Below, in pieces: positions 1 through 8,141 of a stretch of DNA of 64,000 nt. Positions within the stretch are counted from its first letter, which is position 1. Each line of letters starts with the position of its first letter. The notes under the pieces were generated by a model. That model did not search any database. It had not been told where the DNA came from and saw nothing but the letters and a program-made list of their open reading frames with translations. The position numbers and the translations under genes were made by a program. The stretch spans positions 72,727-136,726 of the forward strand of contig JBDWAL010000059.1 of NCBI GenBank assembly GCA_039978895.1. Direction: 5' to 3'. The DNA is from Aliishimia sp039978895 (lineage in GTDB: Bacteria; Pseudomonadota; Alphaproteobacteria; Rhodobacterales; Rhodobacteraceae).

Positions 1-26
1 GACGCTGCGATGTCGCGTAAAGTGAT

Positions 27-62
27 CTTGCGGCAAAGCCAAAGTTACGCCGATGCCGCAAG
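27..62 (-). terminator. Stem-loop downstream of the catabolic operon
   Basis: A perfect 9-bp inverted repeat (CTTGCGGCA / TGCCGCAAG, 18-nt loop) lies just past the stop codon of the dioxygenase gene, the last gene of the minus-strand operon. No T-run follows it in the direction of transcription, so it may stabilise the 3' end of the message rather than act as a classical intrinsic terminator. Confidence 0.3.
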
Positions 63-83
63 TTCAATGCATCTTGAAAGGGA

Positions 84-950
84 TTATTCCCGCACAAGCG
101 TGAGATCGAAAGCGACCTTCAGGTAGGGCTCATCGACTTTTCCTGACAACGCAAACCCCTCGGGAAAGCTACCAGCGGGCATGTTTTCGTAGCGCATCAC
201 AAGATCTTCACGCACGCCAAAGACGGTGTCTTGGTCAAGGTAGGGGTCATCCTCTGGGAAGACTTCGGTCACAAGAGACCGAAACCCATCTGCTTTGACG
301 ATAAAGTGCAAATGCGATGGCCGCCAAGGATGCCGACCGCAGGCGGTTAGGATGTCCCCGACCGGGCCGTCCGTTGGAACGGTGTATTCAACCGGGCGCA
401 CAGATGTGAACGCATAGCGCCCGTCTGCGCCTGTTGTTTGCAACCCATGGAAGGAAAATGTGTCCTGATCGGGGTCTTGGCTGGAATAAAGACCGTTTGG
501 CGCAGTTTGCCAGATGTCGACGCTGGCCCCTTCGATTGGGTTTCCATCCACGTCTTTGACAATGCCTTCAGAGACAAGCACCGGGCCTTCGAACCCTTCT
601 TTCAGATCACCACCAATATCCAACGGTGGTGCGCCCGAAATGTGGAATGGTCCTAAAACACTTGAAGACGTGCCTTCGGGGCGTGAGTTGATCATATCGA
701 CCAAGGATGACAAACCCAAAACGTCAGAGAGCAAAACGAACTCATGGCGTTGCTCGTCCGATATTTCACCTGTGCGCTCTAGAAATGAGATGCCTTGTTC
801 CCATTCTCCATGGGTGAGTTTCACGTCTTTGGCGAACGCATGCAAATGGGTGACTAGGCTTGCAAGGACCTCGCGCAAACGGGGCGGGACCTCTTCGCCC
901 ATATAGCTCGTGAACACGTCTGTGATGTTGTCTTTGGTCACGTTGCGCAT
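84..950 (-). CDS. Intradiol ring-cleavage dioxygenase (hydroxyquinol/catechol 1,2-dioxygenase type)
   Basis: Non-haem Fe(III) enzyme of 288 residues that cleaves a catechol or hydroxyquinol ring between its two hydroxyls. The four iron ligands of the family are visible: Tyr155 (NGLYSSQD), Tyr189 (VEYTVP), and His213 and His215 (RPSHLHF). An N-terminal helical dimerisation domain (about residues 1-95) precedes the beta-sandwich. The ligand spacing and the long N-terminal domain resemble hydroxyquinol 1,2-dioxygenases more than protocatechuate 3,4-dioxygenase subunits. It is the last gene of a seven-gene minus-strand operon, 21 bp after dctM. The expected product would be maleylacetate, but no maleylacetate reductase is present here. 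Substrate assignment is inference; the family is secure. Confidence 0.88.
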   Translation of the reverse strand: MRNVTKDNITDVFTSYMGEEVPPRLREVLASLVTHLHAFAKDVKLTHGEWEQGISFLERTGEISDEQRHEFVLLSDVLGLSSLVDMINSRPEGTSSSVLGPFHISGAPPLDIGGDLKEGFEGPVLVSEGIVKDVDGNPIEGASVDIWQTAPNGLYSSQDPDQDTFSFHGLQTTGADGRYAFTSVRPVEYTVPTDGPVGDILTACGRHPWRPSHLHFIVKADGFRSLVTEVFPEDDPYLDQDTVFGVREDLVMRYENMPAGSFPEGFALSGKVDEPYLKVAFDLTLVRE

Positions 951-971
951 AGAGAAGGGACTCCTATTGGA

Positions 972-2276
972 TCAAATCAGCGCAAGGCTGAGGATGGGGA
1001 ATTCGATGAGGATGAACAAGATAACAAGCATCACGCCGGCAAAAGGCAACGCGCCCATGAACACGTCTTTGAGGGTGATGTTTGGATCGTCCAATGTGGC
1101 TTTGATCACGAAGCAAGAGATGCCCAAAGGCGGTGTCAGCAAGCCGATTTCTGCTCCTACGACGGTGATGATACCAAACCAAACAAGACTCAGTCCCATC
1201 GGTTCGATCAAAGGCAAGAACAAGGGCACAACGATCAAGATAATCGATGCCGTGTCGAGCAAGGTTCCCAAGAACAGCATCAACAACACATAAAGAAGCA
1301 TGATCGTCCAAAAGCTGGCTTCGTTCCCGGCAAGGATATCCGCCAATTCGTTTGGCAGGCCGGCAAGGCCCAACATGCGGCTATAGATCGATGCGGCTGT
1401 GACCAAGAACAAGATCGTTGCGGTGATGTGACCCGTTTCAAGAAGGGCTTCCCAGAACCCTCTGAGTGACATCCGGCGGCGCAAAAGCGCGATAACAAGA
1501 CCTGTCAAAGCCCCTGCAGCGCCAGCTTCGACCGGGGTAAGCCAACCTGTATAGATGCCCCCCAAAACGATGACGATCAGGCCAACTGTGGGCAGAGTTT
1601 TAGACGCGATTACAGACCAAGGCAGCATCTCGTATTCGTCGGCAGGGCGTCCACCTACGAAATTTGGGGTAAGTTTGCCCATGGTCCAAATGGCTGCCAC
1701 GTAAGCGAAGGCAAGCATCAAGCCAGGGATCACACCAGCAAGGAACATTTCCCCAACGGATTGTTCGGCCACAAAGGAGTAGATGATCAACATCGCAGAG
1801 GGCGGGATAATCATACCCAAAACGGAAGACCCCGCCACAACACCAACAGCAAACCGTGGGTTATAGCCATAGTGCTGCATCTGCGGGACAGACACTTTGG
1901 AGAACACCGAAGCCGAGGCAATGGAGGAGCCGGTTACCGCCGCAAAAGCGGCGTTTGCACCAACGGTGGCCATGCCGATGCCGCCTTTGACACGTCGAAA
2001 GCCCGTACTCATAACATCATAAATATCCGAGCCGAGACCGGCTTTGGAAACGATCAGACCCATGAATGTAAACAAAGGGACAGTCGCAAACGTGTATTCC
2101 ATGACACTGTCGCCAACGGCGATTTTTAGCAGGTTCATGGCCAGATCAAAGTTATCGCGCATCAACCAGATCGACACGAACGACACAGTCGTCAGCGCGA
2201 TCGGGATGTAGACACCGATATAGATCAAAAAGATGATGGCAAAGACTGACAGTCCGCCGATTTCGATAGGCGTCAT
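972..2276 (-). CDS. dctM: TRAP transporter large permease (DctM)
   Basis: Integral membrane subunit of a tripartite ATP-independent periplasmic transporter, 434 residues. It is almost wholly hydrophobic, with about a dozen predicted membrane spans and the DctM glycine- and proline-rich segments (for example ANAAFAAVTGSS and GMIIPPSAMLI near residues 110-165, and LTPPLGI near the C-terminus). It couples solute uptake to a sodium gradient together with DctQ and DctP. Its start overlaps the dctQ stop by 4 nt (ATGA), so translation is coupled. The aromatic-catabolic neighbours suggest that the cargo is an aromatic or organic acid. Confidence 0.93.
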   Translation of the reverse strand: MTPIEIGGLSVFAIIFLIYIGVYIPIALTTVSFVSIWLMRDNFDLAMNLLKIAVGDSVMEYTFATVPLFTFMGLIVSKAGLGSDIYDVMSTGFRRVKGGIGMATVGANAAFAAVTGSSIASASVFSKVSVPQMQHYGYNPRFAVGVVAGSSVLGMIIPPSAMLIIYSFVAEQSVGEMFLAGVIPGLMLAFAYVAAIWTMGKLTPNFVGGRPADEYEMLPWSVIASKTLPTVGLIVIVLGGIYTGWLTPVEAGAAGALTGLVIALLRRRMSLRGFWEALLETGHITATILFLVTAASIYSRMLGLAGLPNELADILAGNEASFWTIMLLYVLLMLFLGTLLDTASIILIVVPLFLPLIEPMGLSLVWFGIITVVGAEIGLLTPPLGISCFVIKATLDDPNITLKDVFMGALPFAGVMLVILFILIEFPILSLALI

Positions 2277-2794
2277 TGGGGGGTATCCGATCCCGATTTG
2301 CTGATGACCTTAAGCCCGAAGATCAATGCACACAGGGTCGCACTGCACAGGATGGTCAGCTTGATCGGCCACCAAGGGGCCGTGAAGATGCCGGGCACAC
2401 CAAAGAAATCTTGTGTGTCCCACATGTCGAGAAACTCAGGGAAAATGGCGATTGCGATCAAGGCCATTATGATCGTCGAGATCAAGTTGATCGCGCGCCG
2501 TAATGTGGCTGACAAACGCGGGTGACTGGTGCCGATGAGCGCCAGTAATCCATCTGAGCGGGTCAGTTTGTTCACCCGACACACGTCTGGCAGTTGCAAA
2601 AACACAATCAGTACCATAGTGAATTGCACCACTTCATAGGCACCGCGGAAAGGTTGGTTGAAAACGCCGCGCGCCACAATGTCAAAGTTGACCACGACAA
2701 CAAGGCCCAGCACCACTAAGGTGCCTGCCACATTCGCTGCGGTCGCGACAAATTTCGTCGCGACCGTCAGACCGTCTATGAAGGAACGGAGCAC
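2273..2794 (-). CDS. dctQ: TRAP transporter small permease (DctQ)
   Basis: Four-helix membrane subunit of 173 residues. Hydrophobic segments lie at about residues 20-40, 55-75, 95-115 and 135-160, which is the usual DctQ size and layout. Translation appears to begin at GTG, because no ATG occurs near the N-terminus. It follows dctP by 20 bp and overlaps dctM by 4 nt. DctQ and DctM together form the transport channel that receives solute from DctP. The family is clear from context and topology; sequence conservation in DctQ proteins is low in general. Confidence 0.88.
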   Translation of the reverse strand: MLRSFIDGLTVATKFVATAANVAGTLVVLGLVVVVNFDIVARGVFNQPFRGAYEVVQFTMVLIVFLQLPDVCRVNKLTRSDGLLALIGTSHPRLSATLRRAINLISTIIMALIAIAIFPEFLDMWDTQDFFGVPGIFTAPWWPIKLTILCSATLCALIFGLKVISKSGSDTPQ

Positions 2795-2814
2795 TGTGTG
2801 TCTCTCGCTACAGC

Positions 2815-3897
2815 TTAGTTACTTGCTGCCGGGGACCAGTCGCGCACGCCCTCGAAGCCAGCAGCTTTCAACTTACCAAGGTAAGCATCAAGCATTTCGC
2901 TACCCTGCATGGATTTCGCGTCCAAGCCTGTGGCCCACTCGCTGGCGATGTCTGGAATAGCATTGGCCCACGTCGCACGATCTTCTGCAGTCATGTCGAC
3001 CACTGTGCCACCGGCTGCAACATATGCGTCACGGCTTGCGCTTGCGCGGTCCATAGCAATGGATGCCACATGGTCGCGGTATTCAATGGCAACGTCTAGC
3101 AGAACGGATTTGACCTCGTCGGGCAGACCGTCCCAATAGTCTTTGTTCACTGTGATCGTTTTGGAATTCACAGCGCCCAAATCGGCACGCAACATGTAAG
3201 GTGCAACTTCTGCAATTTTGAATGTTGACGCAGCTTCTGGCCACAACATCGCATGATCGACCAAGCCAGTTTGCAGCATGTTGTAAAAGTCCGTCAGACC
3301 GCCACGCACGCCAGCAGCGCCATCGATGCCTTCGAGATAGCGAAGGTTCATGCCCGCGCCCGCAACTTTGCCGCCTTCCAGATCTGACAGCTTGTTGACC
3401 GGCGTTTTGGAGAACACTTGGTATGTGTCCAAAACAACACCCGTTGCCAAGTAAACTTGGTTCTGTTTTTCGAACTCTGCCTGCATGGTTGGAAATTCTT
3501 TGGCGATCTCGTCTACGGCTTGGGCCACAGCGCGCGCATCGGCGGCGACAAACGGGGTCACAGCTGAAATCGCTTGGCTTGGAAGCTTGGACGAATGGAA
3601 AATTGTGGTGACAATGCCGATATCGCCCAATCCCAGTTTCACGCCTTCAAGAACACCCTTTGGCTTGACGATGGACCCACCGTAGCTTTCCTGCCATTCC
3701 ATTTTGAAATTGCCGGTGTCAGCAAGACGTTTGTCGACGGCGGGAATGAAGAAGTTGGTGAATTCTTTGACCCACAACGCGCGCGCTGGGTAGCCATCGA
3801 TGACAGTCGCTCTGATCGTTTCTGTTGCTGCGGCTGGCAGCGCTACAAGCGTCGCGAGTGCTGCTCCCAAGAGCGATGTTTTTAAGACGTGTTTCAT
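2815..3897 (-). CDS. dctP: TRAP transporter substrate-binding protein (DctP)
   Basis: Periplasmic solute receptor of 360 residues. A signal peptide spans about residues 1-24 (hydrophobic core LLGAALATLVALP, AAA cleavage region). The mature part has the DctP two-lobed layout, including the NLRYLEG segment, where family members carry the arginine that grips the substrate carboxylate. I take the ATG 12 nt inside the longest frame because a GGAGGA Shine-Dalgarno sits directly before it. It is followed by dctQ and dctM. The cargo cannot be read from the sequence; a carboxylate-bearing aromatic or its breakdown product fits the operon. Confidence 0.92.
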   Translation of the reverse strand: MKHVLKTSLLGAALATLVALPAAATETIRATVIDGYPARALWVKEFTNFFIPAVDKRLADTGNFKMEWQESYGGSIVKPKGVLEGVKLGLGDIGIVTTIFHSSKLPSQAISAVTPFVAADARAVAQAVDEIAKEFPTMQAEFEKQNQVYLATGVVLDTYQVFSKTPVNKLSDLEGGKVAGAGMNLRYLEGIDGAAGVRGGLTDFYNMLQTGLVDHAMLWPEAASTFKIAEVAPYMLRADLGAVNSKTITVNKDYWDGLPDEVKSVLLDVAIEYRDHVASIAMDRASASRDAYVAAGGTVVDMTAEDRATWANAIPDIASEWATGLDAKSMQGSEMLDAYLGKLKAAGFEGVRDWSPAASN

Positions 3898-3934
3898 GTT
3901 TCCTCCCAAGGATGTTTGTTGGCGTGCCCTTCCG

Positions 3935-4390
3935 TCAGGCTTTTTGCCATGTCACTGCGAGATTTGTTCCCGCGTTTATGTATAATTTGGCTATCGGACA
4001 GTATTTCTCGGTTTCAAGGGCCACTCGGTCGATGGCCGCTTGATCTGCTGGGCCGTGAACGGTGACCTGAAGGCGAATGTTGGTGAAGGGAACTTCGACT
4101 TCTTCCATCAGCAACACACCGCGGCGATCAAAATCCACCTCCATTGCGAAACTGAGATGCCCGATGTCGATCCCGAGTTTCTCGGCGCATTTGTTCCCGA
4201 TCACATTGGTACATCCGACAAGCGCGCTGTAGGCGGCTTCTGTTGGTGACACACCTTCATCGGTGCCACCACGTGGGACAGGTTCATCGATCACATGCGT
4301 GTGATTGCCCATGACCGTTTGAGACCGTGAATGACTGGTGCCTTCACCGGAATACTTCAGGGTCATCGTGGTTTTTTGTCTAATCGCCAT
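3935..4390 (-). CDS. OsmC/Ohr family protein
   Basis: Protein of 151 residues with the OsmC fold. The two redox cysteines of the family are present, one in GCTNVIG (about residue 60) and one in YCPIAKL (about residue 131), as expected for thiol-dependent peroxidases that reduce organic or fatty acid hydroperoxides. It is the third gene of the operon, 6 bp after the nitroreductase gene, with a GAGGAAAT ribosome-binding site. Ring-cleaving pathways produce quinones and peroxides, so a protective role is plausible. It could equally be an OsmC-like protein of unknown substrate. Confidence 0.82.
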   Translation of the reverse strand: MAIRQKTTMTLKYSGEGTSHSRSQTVMGNHTHVIDEPVPRGGTDEGVSPTEAAYSALVGCTNVIGNKCAEKLGIDIGHLSFAMEVDFDRRGVLLMEEVEVPFTNIRLQVTVHGPADQAAIDRVALETEKYCPIAKLYINAGTNLAVTWQKA

Positions 4391-4396
4391 ATTTCC

Positions 4397-5041
4397 TCAC
4401 AAAATTTCGCAAATGTCGTCAAAAGCAAAGCGTGGTAGCTTTTGAAAGAGCGCCGTTTCATCAGCATAGCCAATGTTACACAGGAAATTAGATTTCCAAC
4501 CATTTTCCGAAAAGAATTCTTCGTCAACAACCGCGTTGGAGAATCCGGACATTGCGCCAACATCAAGTCCCAAAGCACGTGCCGCGATCATGAAATACGC
4601 GCCTTGCAGCGTCGAGTTTCGATACGCGGTGTCATAAGCGTAATCCGCATTATTCGCAAAAAGGGGCTTGCGATCATCATGTGGAAACAGAAAATCGAGC
4701 CGTTCCCAATAGGTTGGGTCCCAAGCGATGATCGCGGTTATCGGCGCGCCCATCATCTTGGGCAGGTTGGCCGGCTTGATCGACTTGGCCAAGCGTTCTT
4801 TAGCCTCAGCGCTGCGCACAAATTTGAAACGGGCAGGGCATGTGTTCATGCTGGTTGGACCTGCAATCGTGATGTCGTAAATGTCACGCAATAATGCGTC
4901 AGATACAGGTTTATCTGTCCAAGCGTAATGTGAACGTGCATCGCGCAAAATCAGGTCAATTTCAGCGTCACCGACTTGGCCGATGCGTTCGCGCAGATTG
5001 CGGACTGCGTCCTGCGCTTGTTGTCGCAAATCAGTCGTCAT
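4397..5041 (-). CDS. Nitroreductase-family flavoenzyme (HadB/RutE-like)
   Basis: FMN-dependent oxidoreductase of 214 residues belonging to the HadB/RutE branch of the nitroreductase family (annotated in other genomes as malonic semialdehyde reductase). Recognisable segments are AGPTSMNTCPARF (residues about 54-66), NSTLQGAYFMIAARALGLD and GAMSGF. In trichlorophenol pathways, HadB/TcpB-type proteins sit beside hydroxyquinol dioxygenases and are thought to reduce quinone intermediates. The presence here of an intradiol dioxygenase in the same operon fits that role better than pyrimidine catabolism. Its ATG overlaps the stop codon of the preceding hydrolase gene by 4 nt. Confidence 0.85.
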   Translation of the reverse strand: MTTDLRQQAQDAVRNLRERIGQVGDAEIDLILRDARSHYAWTDKPVSDALLRDIYDITIAGPTSMNTCPARFKFVRSAEAKERLAKSIKPANLPKMMGAPITAIIAWDPTYWERLDFLFPHDDRKPLFANNADYAYDTAYRNSTLQGAYFMIAARALGLDVGAMSGFSNAVVDEEFFSENGWKSNFLCNIGYADETALFQKLPRFAFDDICEIL

Positions 5042-5922
5042 TGCGCGGCCTGTTGGGTCGCAAAATCGACCTCATCTACGATTGGGCTTGAACAGATTCC
5101 AATGTTTTCGATTTCGATATCAACGACTTCGCCGGGCACCAACCACCGTGGGATTGGCTTTTTGGCATGACCCACACCGGGAGGGGTGCCAAGCGCGATA
5201 TGATCGCCCGGCTCAAGTGTGGTATATTCTGAGATGATCGCAATCGCTTTTGCAACAGACCAGATCATGTTGCCTGTGTTGGAACTTTGCAGGATTTCAT
5301 CGCCAACACGGCTTTCAATTTTCAAACCTGTGGCGCCTTCTGGCACATCCTCAGGGGTGACAACATGTGGGCCAATCGCGCCTGTGTTGTCGAAGTTTTT
5401 GCCAGGTGTCCATTGATGCGTCTTGCGTTGATAGTCGCGCACAGATCCGTCGTTAAAGACAGTATAGCCAAACACATGCTCTAGGGCATTTTCTTCCGAA
5501 ATATGCCGACCCCGTTTGCCGATAATAACCATCAGTTCGGCTTCGTAATCCAACTTATCGGAGCAGGTTGGACGCACCAAAGGCGCACCCGCGGCCATGA
5601 TGGAGTTACGCCCACGCATGAACAATGCCGGGTAGTCAGGGATATCGTAGCCACCTTCTTTGATGTGTTCGATATAGTTGAGGCCCAAACAAATGATTGT
5701 TCCGGGGGCTGCGATCGGCAAAGCTGGGGTTATGCTATCCAAAGAGATACTTGGGCCAAGATCGCTGACTGCAGCAATCTTTGCGCTTAATGTGGGGTTT
5801 GCCGCCAACGCAGCAAGGTCTTGTCCGACCTCTGGCATGTGTGCGGTCACGTCAAAAGCGTCCGTGCCTTTGATCAGAAAAACTGATGTGCCGTTTTGTC
5901 CTTGTCCGACCAAGAATCGCAT
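5038..5922 (-). CDS. Fumarylacetoacetate hydrolase family protein
   Basis: Metal-dependent C-C hydrolase, decarboxylase or isomerase of 294 residues. The FAH hallmarks are present: LGLNYIEHIKE, the metal-binding LDYEAELMVIIG, FNDGSVRDYQ, TPGKNFDNTGAIGP and GTPPGVG. I place the start at the ATG preceded by GGAGGT. An in-frame extension upstream of it has no FAH homology and would run through the divergent promoter. It is the first gene of the seven-gene catabolic operon. FAH-fold enzymes often process acylpyruvates or open-ring intermediates, so it probably acts after ring cleavage. The exact reaction is not deducible. Confidence 0.88.
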   Translation of the reverse strand: MRFLVGQGQNGTSVFLIKGTDAFDVTAHMPEVGQDLAALAANPTLSAKIAAVSDLGPSISLDSITPALPIAAPGTIICLGLNYIEHIKEGGYDIPDYPALFMRGRNSIMAAGAPLVRPTCSDKLDYEAELMVIIGKRGRHISEENALEHVFGYTVFNDGSVRDYQRKTHQWTPGKNFDNTGAIGPHVVTPEDVPEGATGLKIESRVGDEILQSSNTGNMIWSVAKAIAIISEYTTLEPGDHIALGTPPGVGHAKKPIPRWLVPGEVVDIEIENIGICSSPIVDEVDFATQQAAQ

Positions 5923-6014
5923 TATGACCTCCGAGTTGATTTCGTAGATATTTACGATAATATTTAACTTCGTCAAATAAAATCGATATTTTAAATTCAG
6001 AAGGAATCGACAAT
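5923..6014. promoter_or_regulatory. Divergent promoter region between the catabolic operon and the YciI-like gene
   Basis: An AT-rich gap of about 90 bp in an otherwise GC-richer window, between two divergent start codons. It contains two direct copies of ATATTTA 13 bp apart and the interrupted palindrome AAAAT-CGAT-ATTTT. These are candidate operators or -10 regions for both transcripts. No regulator gene lies beside the operon, so the controlling protein is unknown. Confidence 0.5.
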
Positions 6015-6401
6015 ATGCCCGCATGGGATGACTACAAAGACGCCGCTCGCGCCCGAGGTTCCCTCGCATTTGAGCTTTACGTTGTGCATTCAACCCCGGC
6101 CAAGGGGCCAGAAGAGTTGCAAGCAAACCTACCGGCTCATTTGGAATACCAAAAGCAACTCGAGATGGCAGGCAGTTTGGTTTTTGCAGGGCCGTTGTCT
6201 GACGAAACCGGAACTCAGATGCAAGGAGTGGGCATGATCGTCTACCGCGCGGCGTCCTTCGAGGACGCAAAGGACCTCGCACAAAACGATCCTATGCATC
6301 AATCCGGCGCACGTAGTTTTACCTTGCGTAAATGGATGATCAACGAAGGAAATCTTACGGTTTCTGTTGGGCTATCAGCGCAATCGGTCACATTAAGTTG
6401 A
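6015..6401 (+). CDS. YciI family protein
   Basis: Small protein of 128 residues with the YciI-type dimeric alpha/beta-barrel (ferredoxin-like) fold. Visible features are the early FELYVVHSTP strand, the HLEYQKQLEMAGSLVFAGPL segment and the NDPMHQSGARSFTLRKW C-terminal motif. Related proteins include muconolactone-isomerase-like and dehalogenase-like enzymes of aromatic pathways. Divergent transcription from the ring-cleavage operon suggests it serves the same pathway, perhaps on a lactone or open-ring product. AAGGA lies 5-9 bp before the ATG. Function is inferred from fold and location only. Confidence 0.8.
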   Translation: MPAWDDYKDAARARGSLAFELYVVHSTPAKGPEELQANLPAHLEYQKQLEMAGSLVFAGPLSDETGTQMQGVGMIVYRAASFEDAKDLAQNDPMHQSGARSFTLRKWMINEGNLTVSVGLSAQSVTLS

Positions 6402-6439
6402 AACACGCCTTAGGGTGATGCCCCGTTTGGAACCGGTCT

Positions 6440-7106
6440 TTATTGAGTGCGCCATTCTTGTGTATTTGGCGCAACAGCCAACTGAACTTTGGCCGCGAGA
6501 TCTTTGGAAATCATCGCCTCAAGCGCCAACTTGAAACGGTCTCTGCGGGCGGATTTTGCCCGCAGATCGACCACCGCCCACTGCAAGACTTCAGAACCGG
6601 CGTTGACCCATGTGGATGCGGCACTGTTTTGATCCATCAGATAGGCAACTTCCCCAACGAATAATCCGGCCGGCATGTTGAAGCAATCGCCGGCTTTTTC
6701 GACGCGCATTCCGCCTGAAACCACATAAGTTAGATGCGTTAGCACGCCCCCTTCTTGGGTGACGCGTTCTTCGGCTTCGAGCACGCGACGCGATCCTTGC
6801 TTCATTAACGCGCGGAAGTTCACAAAAATGTGCGTAAATGTCCTTATGTGCGCTTGGCACCGCAAATTGGGATTTCTGTATGTAAAGGCCACACAACCCG
6901 CCCAAATTCGCTATTCCCATCAGGACGGATGTTATGATGGCGCCCCACAATGGAGTGTCTGCAGCGACAAAATAGTACCAAATGTAAAAACCAGTTCCGA
7001 CCAATACGATCAATCGTAAAATGACCTGATCGATGATCAGATACGCTAGAATGAACAATGCGCCTGCGATCAGTACAATGGTTTGTGGTTCAAGAAAATC
7101 AGCCAT
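6440..7106 (-). pseudogene. Popeye-domain-like membrane protein, frameshifted
   Basis: Two frames together make one protein of the bacterial Popeye/cyclic-nucleotide-binding-like family. The first frame starts at MADFLEP and encodes three hydrophobic helices (about residues 5-75), then AHKDIYAHF and CELP. The second frame resumes with FRALMKQGSRR and carries the cNMP-like beta-roll (GGVLTHLTYVVSGG, LFVGEVAYLMD, SARRDRFKLALEAMISKDLA). The break lies near position 6820. The joined length of about 222 codons is close to the family norm, but the two parts are one base out of phase. Either the gene is inactivated or the assembly has an error here. Its partner function is unknown. Confidence 0.72.
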
Positions 7107-7168
7107 AAGTCCCCCGGCGCAGCAGAATCGACGCGCCAAGGGTTTGTCAAAACAATGCTTTGGTTCGC

Positions 7169-7876
7169 CTACTTTTTCTCTTCGAACATGGCGTTGCCTT
7201 GGGTGGTTTTGGCAGTTGGGTCTTTGCGCAGATCAGCGTGCAACGCACGCCCCGCTTGCACCCCTGGACGTGCCTCAACAGTGCTGAGCCAACGTGTGAG
7301 ATTCGGTTTGTCGTCCAATGTCTGTTGCTGACCCTCCCACAAGGAGGCCCACGGCCAGATCGCGATATCCGCAATCGTGAAATTGTCACCCGCAACAAAT
7401 TCCGTTTCCGCGAGTTTACGGTCTAGAACGCCATATAATCTTGCAACTTCATTGCGATAACGGTCTTTTGGATAAGGCAGGTCTTGTGGCGGATCCATAA
7501 GTGGCGCGTATTTTAGGAAGTGGTGCGCTTGTCCGGCCATAGGTCCGACGCCGCCCATTTGCCACATAAGCCATTCGGTGACAGCGATCTTTTCACGGGC
7601 AGACTCCCCGCCAAATTTGTTGGTCTTGTCGGCCAAATATTGCAAGATTGCGCCGCTTTCAAAAATAGAGATCGGTGCGCCATCCGGGCCGTTTGGGTCA
7701 ACGATTGCGGGCATACGATTGTTCGGAGCAATTTTAAGGAAATCAGGAGCGAACTGATCTCCTTTGCCGATATTGATCAGGTGCGTGGTATAGGGCAAAC
7801 CCATTTCTTCCAACGCAATTGAGGTCTTCCAACCATTCGGGGTGGGCCAATAATAGAGGTCAATTGGGTCTTGCAT
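7169..7876 (-). CDS. Glutathione S-transferase family protein (Ure2p/YfcG-like)
   Basis: Protein of 235 residues with an N-terminal thioredoxin-fold glutathione site (residues about 1-90: LYYWPTPNGWKTSIALEE, NRMPAIVD, SIFESGAILQYLA) and an all-helical C-terminal domain (KFGGESAREK to EARPGVQAGRAL). The P-N-G-W-K start and the FESGAI motif resemble the YfcG/Ure2p branch, whose members act as disulfide reductases or conjugating enzymes. It stands alone on the minus strand, back to back with the SAM-II-controlled metZ gene. The substrate cannot be predicted. Confidence 0.9.
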   Translation of the reverse strand: MQDPIDLYYWPTPNGWKTSIALEEMGLPYTTHLINIGKGDQFAPDFLKIAPNNRMPAIVDPNGPDGAPISIFESGAILQYLADKTNKFGGESAREKIAVTEWLMWQMGGVGPMAGQAHHFLKYAPLMDPPQDLPYPKDRYRNEVARLYGVLDRKLAETEFVAGDNFTIADIAIWPWASLWEGQQQTLDDKPNLTRWLSTVEARPGVQAGRALHADLRKDPTAKTTQGNAMFEEKK

Positions 7877-8005
7877 GCGGGTCGTCCTTTTTGCGGCGTC
7901 GTCATTTGGGCGTCATGGTGCGGCGAAAATAATCCTTGTGCAACCGGGGGACCTGCGGCGCGCCATTTTGAGCGGTTGACGTATTCGATCTGCGGGAGTA
8001 GTCCA

Positions 8006-8063
8006 CACGCCGTGGTGATTTGATACCGGATTGCGGGCCACGTTAAACAATTCGCTAAAAGGT
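8006..8063 (+). promoter_or_regulatory. SAM-II riboswitch aptamer upstream of metZ
   Basis: The leader of metZ contains the conserved SAM-II pattern in order: CGTGG opening the P1 stem followed by TGATTTG, then CCGGATTGC, the P1 closing strand CCACG followed by TTAAA, and finally GCTAAAAGG, which forms the pseudoknot. P1 pairs 8011-8015 with 8038-8042. SAM-II (metA motif) riboswitches are known from alphaproteobacterial methionine genes, including metZ. Binding of S-adenosylmethionine should switch the gene off. Confidence 0.9.
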
Positions 8064-8065
8064 CA

Positions 8066-8125
8066 CCCGATTGGCACCCCCATTCGCTTGACCGCGTTCG
8101 GGGGTTATTTTTTTGCCCAATCGGG
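8066..8125 (+). terminator. Expression-platform hairpin of the metZ riboswitch
   Basis: Directly after the aptamer, CCCGATTGG (8066-8074) pairs with CCAATCGGG (8117-8125), and inside this ACCCCC (8076-8081) pairs with GGGGGT (8100-8105). A T-rich stretch (8105-8114) follows the inner stem, as in an intrinsic terminator. The outer stem ends just before the purine-rich ribosome-binding site. The platform could act on transcription, translation or both. Confidence 0.65.
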
Positions 8126-8141
8126 GCTGGAAGGAAAGACA

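Noticed and set aside
5923..6282. N-terminal extension of the FAH-family gene
   Set aside because: It would overlap the divergent YciI-like gene and its promoter, has no FAH homology, and the internal ATG has a perfect GGAGGT site.
8031..8141. Upstream start for metZ
   Set aside because: That region is the SAM-II aptamer and its hairpin; the ATG at 8142 has its own ribosome-binding site and starts the conserved protein.
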